Below, piece by piece: positions 9,415 to 15,432 of a DNA stretch of 15,432 nucleotides. The notes beneath the pieces were generated by a model, which saw nothing but the letters and a program-made list of their open reading frames with translations, did no database searches and was not told the origin of the DNA. The position numbers and the translations under genes are program-made. This stretch comes from Dictyocoela muelleri (Eukaryota; Microsporidia), in NCBI GenBank assembly GCA_016256075.1, contig SDVU01000313.1:1-15432 (forward strand), in the 5' to 3' direction. Each line of letters opens with the position of its first letter. The first letter of the stretch is position 1.

Positions 9415-9436
9415 GAATCTCCTGAGCAGGAGATTC
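9415..9436. repeat. Perfect 10-bp-stem palindrome
   Basis: GAATCTCCTG is followed by AG and then CAGGAGATTC. It is unusually GC-rich for its surroundings. It could be a protein-binding palindrome or the tip of a decayed mobile element; it is not placed next to any gene end. Confidence 0.7.
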
Positions 9437-9482
9437 AATACAAAAAATTAATAGATATTTAATTTTTTTTAAATAAAAATAA

Positions 9483-9548
9483 TTTAAACCCGAATTTCAG
9501 TACAATAAATTTAAGATTCAGACGCGTAATCCTACTAAGATAATTTTT
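9483..9548 (-). pseudogene. Possible decayed tRNA-Lys(CTT)-like sequence
   Basis: On the minus strand the order is D-arm-like TCTTAGTAGG, then TTACGCG, then TCTGAATCTTAAATT (an anticodon arm that would read CTT) and then a weak T-arm-like TTCGGGTTTAAATT. This resembles a tRNA-Lys. The T arm is far from the B-box consensus and the acceptor is pure AT, so it is at most a relic of a tRNA or of a second SINE family. Confidence 0.25.
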
Positions 9549-9742
9549 TTAAAAATAATATTAACCCTATTTATGATATATAAAAATACAAATTCAAAAC
9601 AAATTTGTTTATAAAATTCAAAATTTAATATTATTTTAAATTTGATTTATTAAATATTTATAAAATCACTCTTAAATTCCTCTTATACAAAATAATAACA
9701 TATAAAAAAACTTATCAATTTTCTGTTCTATATTTCTCATTT

Positions 9743-10201
9743 AGCCAGATAGCTCAGTGGTTAACACTCTTGAATGTAAAATTTAAATATCGTGGTTCGA
9801 ATCCAGCTGACGTAACTTTTTAATAAATAATGAGGGAATGACATTAAGCGCTCATAACTATATAATTATAGTATATATACAGTTGTTCCAGTGTAGTATA
9901 GCTAATTAAGACTTGTTCTAATATGACAATGAAGCAGAAGAGACCCTCTTAGGTGTGGGGATGAATGAGGCGACGCATCTCGGCGAAAAGTAGTGAAAAA
10001 TAAAAATTCATGAAAAGCCACTAATTACCTGTATCCTGCTGTTTCATTGATAAAACGAAGATCGCGTATACAGCTTGGCTTCTGGGTAGCTTAGGAAGTG
10101 ACGTATTATTGGAATATCAAGAACCAAAGGTCACAGACCATGGTAGAAGACAACTCTCCGGGTTGGCAGCTATGAATGTTGTTAACATGAAATATATATA
10201 T
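9743..10201 (+). mobile_element. tRNA-headed SINE, copy C (complete, best preserved)
   Basis: The + strand head starts AGCCAGATAGCTCAGTGG, with the A box at 9750-9760 and a perfect B box (GGTTCGAATCC) at 9794-9804. The body includes the GC-rich core (CTTAGGTGTGGGGATGAATG, then GGCGACGCATCTCGGCG, about 9948-9984). The 3' part CAACTCTCCGGGTTGGCAGC (about 10151-10170) ends in a TA tail at 10193-10200. The bases before the head (TATATTTCTCATTT) and around the tail end (TATATATCTCAGTT) match at most positions and may be an imperfect target duplication, as expected for target-primed reverse transcription. By eye it is roughly 80-85% like copies A and B. Confidence 0.88.
9750..9804 (+). promoter_or_regulatory. 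Internal Pol III promoter (A and B boxes) of SINE copy C
   Basis: TAGCTCAGTGG at 9750-9760 and GGTTCGAATCC at 9794-9804 match the eukaryotic type-2 Pol III consensus, with the 33-bp gap normal for tRNA genes. This is the best-preserved promoter of the copies here and the likeliest to be transcribed. Confidence 0.75.
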
Positions 10202-10326
10202 CTCAGTTATAAAAGATTTCGGATCTATCTCGAAATTTTCCTTCGTTAAAAAATTAAAAAAAATATTAAAAAAATAAAATTTTATTAAAATTTTATTAAA
10301 ATGTGTATTTTTATAAATAGTTTTGT
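10202..10326. other. Short AT-rich spacer
   Basis: Nothing recognised. It separates SINE copy C from the snap-back element. Confidence 0.4.
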
Positions 10327-10574
10327 ATCGGTCCCATTATTTTACCCAAGGGAAAAAAATGGGACTGATCTAAAATTTATTCTTATTTTTATTCTTATTC
10401 TTATTTTTATTTTTATTTTTATTTTTATTCTTATTCTTATTTTTATTCTTATTTTTATTCTTATTTTTATTTTTATTCTTATTTTTATTCTTATTTTAAT
10501 TTAAAACTTATTATTAACACCTTAAGGAGAGGGGGTATGGCAATGATCGCTTCGTGGAGAATAATGGGACTGAT
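10327..10574. mobile_element. Snap-back MITE with TTATTY microsatellite core
   Basis: The left end, ATCGGTCCCATTATTTTACC, is inverted at the right end (10552-10574, ...GGAGAATAATGGGACTGAT). A second inverted copy directly follows the left end (GGG..AATGGGACTGATC, 10350-10370), so the first 45 bases form a tight 16-bp hairpin. The middle is a (TTATTY)n microsatellite (about 10376-10500) followed by about 50 bp of less repetitive sequence. The words AGTTTTGT and AGTTTTTA flank the ends and might be a decayed 8-bp duplication. The layout equals that of the element at 14339-14486. There is no coding capacity: the open frame across the microsatellite gives only an Ile/Phe/Leu repeat. Confidence 0.65.
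10376..10500 (+). repeat. (TTATTC/TTATTT)n microsatellite
   Basis: About 20 copies of a 6-bp unit, TTATTY, with C and T varying at the last position. It lies inside the snap-back element, and its counterpart at 14339-14486 carries a shorter run of the same kind. Confidence 0.9.
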
Positions 10575-10836
10575 CCAAAGTTTTTATTGTTATTTTAATT
10601 GATAAATATTTTCTTTAAAAATCTCCTCAGTCTTTTGTTTTTACATTCCATCTTGATTTTATTTCTTTTTAACCGATCATTAAAAGATTTGATTGCTGAA
10701 GTATTTGCCCCGCTGTCTTAATTTATGAAAGTATATTTATGACACACGGTGTCATGATTATAATCGAATTCATTTAAATTGGCATACGATCGTTTTTTTA
10801 GTTCAAATTGAAGAATTACAAATAACCTAGGACATA
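10575..10836. other. AT-rich spacer before the LTR element
   Basis: No gene. A small perfect hairpin (ATGACAC-ACG-GTGTCAT) lies at 10739-10755. Nothing else is recognised. Confidence 0.4.
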
Positions 10837-11112
10837 TGGTTGGGTTCAAGGGTATCCCCAGATGCAGCTAAACAATAAATATAAGAGCTATTTTTAAAAA
10901 GCATATTTATTTAAACTTGAATTCTTATATAGTTTAAAAAACCAATAAAAATTAGTACTCCTTTATCCGAGACAATATTCGATATAATTTACCAATTATA
11001 TTTCTCAATAAATATGAACCAATCATATTTACTGACCCTTTAAAAACATCAAAAAATATCAAAAATGTTTTAAAATACCTAACATCTGGATTTGGATTTA
11101 ACACATCTAACA
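10837..11112 (-). repeat. 3' LTR of the gypsy element
   Basis: 276 bp, matching 14646-14922 in the same orientation. On the element's strand it is preceded by a short purine run (AGCCAGGGAA) in the position of a polypurine tract. It carries the inverted-repeat words AAATATGA / TCATATTT and GAGA..ATAT / ATATTTCTC, seen in better form in the other LTR. Confidence 0.88.
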
Positions 11113-12015
11113 TTCCCTGGCTAACTCTTTATTTGAGAGGCATGTCTAACAAATGATTTTCCGGATTGTAACTTTTTTTCATATGTGTTATTGGTAAACT
11201 TTTTCGTTATTACACCTATGTCTCTAAATTCATTTTCCATTTTAGATTTTTCATCTCATTTCTTATTATAACTTTTCGATTTAGATTGAATCCTTCTATT
11301 TTTTGGATTTGAATTCTTTACTATAATTTAAAGAATTATTAATAACTAACCTTCTATTTTCGAGAAGTAATGCATTTTCCGGTGTAAATTTGTGAGCTCT
11401 GTGTATTATGCTTGAATTATAATTTTTTAAAACATTGCTTAACCTGTTTATCATATACCCGGTACTCTTTTTAAAACCTTCTAGTATTGTTCTATTTAAT
11501 CTTTAAACTCTACCGTTACTCTGGTGATAATACGGTATGCTAAAGCTGAGTTCTACACCGTTCATTTCACACCAATCCTTTAATTTACTATTGTGAAATT
11601 TCTTTCAGTTATCAGAAATCATTTTTAGGGAAATTGAATTTATCAAATACATTTTGAATAAATTTTATAATTTCTATAGCTTCTTTTGATTTTATTAATT
11701 TAGCAAATGTAAATCTACTAAAGTAATCTATTCCTACGATTATTTCCCGGTTTTTATCGATTTCCATGATATCAAAAGCCATTATCTCACCTGAGAATTT
11801 TGTCTTAACGTAATTAGCAGTTTTAATTATCTTTTTATCAGCTTGACAAAAAACATCACATTTTTTAAAAATTTCATTTAGTTCTTTTTTTGAGATTTTA
11901 ATGTTTTCATCATTTAATAAATTTTCGATGTTTTTTCTATGATTATAGTTTTTATGAATTTCTAAAATCTTTTTTACCAAATCCTCATAAAGAGAGTTAT
12001 CTTCAGGCACGACAC
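11113..12015 (-). pseudogene. Fossil integrase region of the gypsy element
   Basis: On the element's strand this contains a His/Cys zinc-binding segment (about 11845-11955), a catalytic-core start (AFDIMEID then VGIDYFSRFTFAKLIK, about 11690-11800), a later core piece (ELSFSIPYYHQ, about 11520-11550) and a C-terminal piece (HRAHKFTPENALLLENR, about 11355-11405). The order and motifs are those of Ty3/gypsy integrases, which insert the DNA copy into the genome. The region is broken and non-functional as it stands. Confidence 0.8.
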
Positions 12016-12640
12016 TTACAAACATTCGGCTTAGAGTATTTGCTTGCTTAAGTGTGGATCCTTTTCGATAAACAATATCAAAATAAAACTTTGAAAACCT
12101 TTCGAGTCTTTTTTGAATTTTAGGCGTACTAAAGTCTTTCTTTCTGTGAATCTCTTCGATAGCTTTATGATCTAAAATTAAGTTGGACTTTTTACCGACC
12201 AAATAAAACTCAAGCTTCTCCATTGCCCACGACGCTGCAAGAGTTTCCATTTCAGTGATATTATAAAATTTATCTGATCCTTTTAGAACTCTTGAGATAT
12301 AAACTACCGATCTGTTATTCTGTTTGAGTACGCCTCCGATCCCGATATTAGAAGCATCGGTTTCCAACGTTAACTTATCATTGTTGTTTCGCATATAACA
12401 CTCAAGTGAGTTTGTATATTGACGCTTAACTTTCTCGCTCAAATTTTCGGTATTCTCAGTCCAAATCAATTTGAGACTTTTAGGTTTAATCATTTCATAG
12501 AGTGGCTTCAACTTTGAAGACAAGTTTGGTATAAATGTTCTATCATAATTTAATAAACCAAGAAACCTAATCAATTGTTTCTTTGTAGTCGGTTTATTAT
12601 ATCTAAGAATGCATTCAGATCTCTTAGTCAAAAGGTTCAA
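12016..12640 (-). pseudogene. Fossil RT thumb and RNase H of the gypsy element
   Basis: The piece begins with the connection typical of gypsy polymerases (KPTTKKQLIRFLGLLNYDRT, about 12540-12600). An RNase H domain follows, with LETDASNIGIGGVL near 12330-12370, the mid-domain TEMETLAASWAMEKL near 12220-12265 and ILDHKAIEEI near 12150-12180, closing with RKGSTLKQANTLSRM at about 12020-12065. RNase H removes the RNA strand during reverse transcription. This is the longest surviving open piece of the element and runs on into the integrase region. Confidence 0.88.
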
Positions 12641-13325
12641 TTTTTTTCACTAATTTGATATCCTAAAAAGTTTACCTTCGATTCTTCATAGATTGATTTT
12701 TCATTGTTAATTTTTCAATTATATAAATTTAATCTATCTTTAACCATCTTTAAATTTTCATTGTGAATTTCTTTTGATTTTCCGAAAACAAGAATATCGT
12801 CAATATAAAGTAGTCATTTATCTCCAATAAGCCTTTCCAATACAATCGACATGCATCTTTGGAATATCGCAGGACTGTTCTTAAAACCTTGAGACATTCT
12901 TGTAAATCTTTTTAGCTGATAGTTCTGATCAAAAAATGAGGTTTTATCCCTGTCATATTCTGAAAGTGGCACCTGGAAAAAACCATATTCCAATTCAATA
13001 ACTGAAAAGTATTTGGCCCCATGTAATGATTTTGCAACTTCTTGAATAATCGGCAAATCAAATTGATCTAATTATACTAATTCGTTTACTTTTCTTAAAT
13101 CAAGTGTAAATCTCAAATTTCCACATTTTTTCGATTTAGAACAACAGGATTTAGCCTAACAGACTGGCTCTTATCAATATATACTCTTTTTTCATACTCA
13201 GAAATAAGCATTTTGAAATCTTCTATATCCTTCTACTTGCGTATTGGTCGACTCCAACTTAACACGCTATTTCCATTCGTTTTAATTTGACACACGATTG
13301 GAAATTCATTTGATCCAGTTTCGAT
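12641..13325 (-). pseudogene. Fossil reverse transcriptase fingers and palm
   Basis: On the element's strand the pieces include an N-terminal RFTLDLRKVNE-like motif (about 13080-13115), the palm segment AKYFSVIELEYGFFQVPL (about 12970-13025), the RMSQGFKNSPAIFQRCMS block (about 12845-12900) and the catalytic-loop motif LYIDDI (about 12795-12812). The order and spacing fit Ty3/gypsy reverse transcriptases. The region is broken. Confidence 0.88.
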
Positions 13326-13454
13326 TCATGTAGTCGAATACCCCCTCTGGGAGGCTATTCGACTACATGATACATAATTATATTATGTACATTTAGGCCG
13401 AGGGGGTGTAATCTCCACATGATACCATTAGGGGGGGTGTATTCGACTACATGA
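13326..13454. mobile_element. MITE-like snap-back insertion in the gypsy element
   Basis: The stretch begins TCATGTAGTCGAATACCCCC and ends in the inverse (GGGGGTGTATTCGACTACATGA, 13433-13454). An extra inverted copy at 13349-13370 makes the first 45 bases a strong hairpin, and a degenerate half-copy lies at about 13393-13417. It is much more GC-rich than the retrotransposon around it. It lies between the protease and reverse transcriptase regions, so it entered after the retrotransposon. The words GATCCAGTTT before and GATCCTAGTTT after may be the remains of a target duplication, but they do not abut both ends exactly. No protein is encoded. Confidence 0.7.
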
Positions 13455-13730
13455 TCCTAGTTTATTTATAAGTGCATCGCCTATGATAATACCAATTATC
13501 CCATTTTCAATTATGTTGAATTTACTTATGATTTCTTTATTATTATATTTGACTTTCAGTAATACTGATTCGTGAGATATTATTGTGCTACCATTCAGTA
13601 AAGTAATTAGTACTGGTGTATTTAATTTTGTTATTTTGGGACTTACCAAGGATTAGAATGTTTCACGAGTTATTATATTCAATGAAGATCCTGTATCGAA
13701 CAACTTATTTTTTTCAAAACCATTTAATTT
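13455..13730 (-). pseudogene. Fossil aspartic protease region of the gypsy element
   Basis: On the element's strand the retroviral-type protease active-site signature (LFDTGSSLN) is seen at about 13679-13707. It is followed by LLNGSTIISHESVLLKVKYN and, further on, IIGIIIGDALINKLG (about 13465-13510), the flap and second-half regions expected of this family. The protease would process the Gag-Pol polyprotein. The region is broken and bounded by the insertion at 13326-13454. Confidence 0.75.
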
Positions 13731-14338
13731 AAATGAATAGTTCTCATGTCTAAATCAGCTCTAGACTTATTATTAACCATTTTATTATTATTACTCTTGC
13801 AATTTTTAGCAATATGGCTTCTAGTGCCTCATTTGTAACATTTAAACATTTTTTGAGACGAGTTTATAAAATTATTTATCTTCATTCTAATTTCATTTTC
13901 ATCTTTACTTTTTATAACTTTAGTACTTGTTTTATTGGCATAAATTCTTTCATATTAATGTACTCTCTCTAATATTAAAAAGTAATCGCTCATTGAAAAG
14001 AATATACACTCAAGAACTTTAGACGCTCTGGATCTCTTTAGTTTTGCAATAATGTCATCATCTGTGAGATCCACACTGTCACAGTAAATTTTTAGAAGTT
14101 GCAAATATTCTGACCAGGATTCTTCACTGTACCTAAACATCTCCTCAAAACTTTTGCCAGATATAAAAGTTTTTAATTCAAGAACTAACGTATCTAAAGA
14201 ACTTGGGAGATTCTTTTTACTGCCTTTCTTATAATACCATTTCTGTATCGCAGCATCTGCTTGTTCTACTTTCATTAAGAATTGGTGATTATGAGATAAT
14301 TCTTAAAAACCTTTACTCTGAGATAAAATGAAAATCTG
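13731..14338 (-). pseudogene. Fossil gag and nucleocapsid region of the gypsy element
   Basis: One open piece of 106 residues (13955-14275) carries a capsid-like helical segment (FEEMFRYSEESWSEYLQLLK). Further along the element's strand, at about 13800-13855, traces of a CCHC zinc knuckle (spacing C-2-C-4-H-4-C) are visible, the nucleic-acid-binding motif of Gag nucleocapsids. The assignment rests on position and the knuckle trace, because Gag is poorly conserved. The region is broken and is followed upstream by an inserted element. Confidence 0.65.
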
Positions 14339-14486
14339 GGATCAGGTCCTTTTTTTTGACCCCCAGGGGTCAAAAAATATACTTGATCCACATTTTTTAT
14401 TTATTTTTATTCTTATTTTCAAATTTTTTGAATCAAAAAATGGACTTGATGCCTCTGGGGGGGGGGTCAAAAAATAAACCTGATAT
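14339..14486. mobile_element. 148-bp MITE inserted in gag, with 8-bp TSD
   Basis: The left end (GATCAGGT then TTTTTTGACCCCC) and the inverse of the right end (TATCAGGT then TTTTTTGACCCCC) form terminal inverted repeats of about 25 bp. The eight bases AAAATCTG occur immediately outside both ends (14331-14338 and 14487-14494), a clean target-site duplication of hAT-like length. As in the element at 10327-10574, the left end is followed at once by an inverted copy of itself, giving a hairpin at 14340-14389. An AT-rich core with TTATT repeats then follows. It interrupts the gag region and so is younger than the retrotransposon. Confidence 0.8.
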
Positions 14487-14645
14487 AAAATCTGCATATA
14501 AAATTCTTCAGCATTGGTACCTTTATATAGTCTTATGTCTTTTCGAATTTTAGGCTGCATAACAGTCGAAACATCTTGGTTTCTCGATGAATAACTTGAC
14601 TGTACTTGCCGTTTTTCTACAAGTTTAGAAGAGGCTTTACCTCTT
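14487..14645 (-). pseudogene. Fossil 5' part of gag
   Basis: This is the piece of the element between the MITE insertion and the 5' LTR. An open frame crosses it and reaches back into the LTR. Its protein is basic and Ser/Gln/Lys-rich without a recognised domain, as is common at Gag N-termini. No perfect primer-binding site complementary to a familiar tRNA 3' end could be recognised next to the LTR. Confidence 0.5.
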
Positions 14646-14922
14646 TGGTTGGGTTTCCCCTGGGTATCTCCGGATGCGGCTAAACAAGAAATATAAGAAC
14701 TATTTACAAAAAGCATATTTATTTAAACTTGAATCCTTATATAGTTTAAAAAAAAATAAAAATTCACACTCCTTTATCCGAGAAATATTCGATATAATTT
14801 ACAAATTATATTTCTCGGTAAATATGAACGAATCATATTTACCGACCCTTTTAAAACATCAAAAAATATCAAAACTGTTTTAAAATACCTAACATCTGGA
14901 TGTGTGTTTAACACATCCGACA
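14646..14922 (-). repeat. 5' LTR of the gypsy element
   Basis: 277 bp, matching 10837-11112. It contains two neighbouring hairpins: CCGAGAAATAT / ATATTTCTCGG (14778-14818) and a 12-bp perfect stem, CGGTAAATATGA / TCATATTTACCG (14816-14844, 5-base loop). Both persist in weaker form in the 3' LTR, so the hairpins are ancestral to the element. The outer boundary is set by the last shared bases and the TGT start. Confidence 0.88.
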
Positions 14923-15345
14923 CATATAATTGGAATAATGTGGTTTCAGGCTTAATTTCAATGAAACAGTAATAAAATAATTTCATTATCGAATTCAATT
15001 ATACATAATGCATCTGTTTTATTGACTGGTGATATATTGGGATGACTTTTTCTTTGTAATTAAGTATTATTTCAACAATTTGATTTTTTTTCAATCACCG
15101 CTTAATTTTCATAATAAATATGATCATGAAGCTTATAAACAATCATATTTACTATTTTAATCACTGTATTTTTCTTCATAAACATATAGATTATGATGAA
15201 CGTTAACCATTCTAGCCATGTAAAATAAAATGATCATAAAAATTAATTATAAAGACAAATTTAAGTGTTTAATAAAAATTTTTCTGAATATTAAATATTT
15301 ATTTTATTCTTGAACGACAATTAGTACATCTCTATGCGTAATAGA
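14923..15345. other. AT-rich intergenic stretch
   Basis: No gene is visible. A 9-bp inverted pair, AAATATGAT / ATCATATTT, lies at about 15116-15152. It resembles the LTR hairpin words but is probably unrelated. Confidence 0.4.
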
Positions 15346-15432
15346 AGCCAGATAACTCAGTGGTTAACACTCTTGAATGTAAAATTTAAGTATCGTAGTT
15401 CGAATCCCGCTGACGTCACTCTTTAATAAATA
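15346..15432 (+). mobile_element. tRNA-headed SINE, copy D (head only, cut by window end)
   Basis: It starts AGCCAGATAACTCAGTGG, with the A box at 15353-15363 (one change) and the B box at 15397-15407 (AGTTCGAATCC, one change). It continues CCGCTGACGTCACTC..TTTAATAAATA exactly as in the other copies until the window stops. The body is presumably present beyond the edge. Confidence 0.8.

Larger units (their letters stand above)
9075..9742. other. Spacer between head-to-head SINEs, with a strong palindrome
   Basis: No coding gene is visible. A perfect palindrome at 9415-9436 has a 10-bp stem (GAATCTCCTG / CAGGAGATTC) separated by two bases. A looser hairpin (AAATTTTCCC / GGTGGAAAAATTT) lies at about 9324-9346. 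A tRNA-like relic on the minus strand is listed separately. The last bases (about 9729-9742, TATATTTCTCATTT) resemble the sequence after the next SINE. Confidence 0.5.
10837..14922 (-). mobile_element. Old, broken Ty3/gypsy LTR retrotransposon
   Basis: About 4.1 kb on the minus strand, bounded by two direct repeats of 276 and 277 bp (10837-11112 and 14646-14922), each beginning TGT on the element's own strand and ending CCCAACCA. Between them, in the order gag, protease, reverse transcriptase, RNase H, integrase, lie pieces matching the Ty3/gypsy (Metaviridae) layout. The element is broken: coding sequence survives only as separate pieces, with several (roughly six or more) breaks, and two small DNA elements have inserted into it (13326-13454 and 14339-14486). 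The two LTRs are alike at roughly 90% by eye, which indicates an old insertion, though no rate is available to date it. No convincing 5-bp target duplication was found at the ends. Confidence 0.92.

Noticed and set aside
10301-10504. Small open frame encoding a hydrophobic Ile/Phe/Leu repeat protein
   Set aside because: It is the translation of the TTATTY microsatellite inside the snap-back element and begins in unrelated spacer.
14356-14553. Plus-strand open frame across the MITE and gag region
   Set aside because: It is composed of MITE and antisense retrotransposon sequence and has no domain.
14674-14998. Small open frames on both strands across the 5' LTR
   Set aside because: They lie within or run out of a non-coding LTR, are low in complexity, and their LTR part has a non-open counterpart in the other LTR.

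Overview
The window is very AT-rich and gene-poor. It holds one convincing host gene, an intron-less WD40 protein at 5280-7304 (+). Almost everything else recognisable is a repeat. The best guess for the source is an expanded, AT-rich microsporidian genome, perhaps Edhazardia-like. This rests on base composition, the Asn/Lys/Ile-rich protein, the CCCC motif three bases before the ATG (a known microsporidian start-site signature) and a decayed Ty3/gypsy element. It is inference, since no rRNA or marker gene is present.

Layout. 1-473: AT-rich sequence with a hairpin. About 474-1437: a giant imperfect palindrome (foldback element 1). 1457-1910: a tRNA-headed SINE copy (-). 1969-2672: a second foldback element, with tandem 16-bp units at its ends and a probable 9-bp target duplication. 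2673-3837: no gene seen. 3838-4675: a third foldback element, an 838-bp palindrome flanked by a clear 7-bp duplication, with a telomere-like minisatellite at its centre. 4888-5180: an eroded SINE fragment. 5280-7304: the WD40 gene, probably the Utp13/TBL3 subunit of the small-subunit processome. 7305-8605: no gene seen. 8606-9074: SINE copy (-). 9075-9742: a perfect 10-bp-stem palindrome and a possible tRNA-Lys relic. 9743-10201: SINE copy (+). 10327-10574: a snap-back MITE containing a TTATTY microsatellite. 10837-14922: an old, broken Ty3/gypsy LTR retrotransposon (-), itself invaded by two small MITE-like elements. 15346-15432: the head of a fourth SINE copy (+), cut by the window edge.

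The main biological interest is two sets of non-autonomous elements. The first is a Pol III-type SINE of about 455-470 bp, with clear A and B boxes and a TA-rich tail, present in three full copies, one edge copy and one relic. The second is a collection of foldback and snap-back DNA elements ranging from about 130 to about 960 bp. No transposase, LINE reverse transcriptase or other helper gene is visible here, so all of these would depend on enzymes encoded elsewhere. The LTR element shows its decay and the order of later insertions, and nothing in it looks functional.
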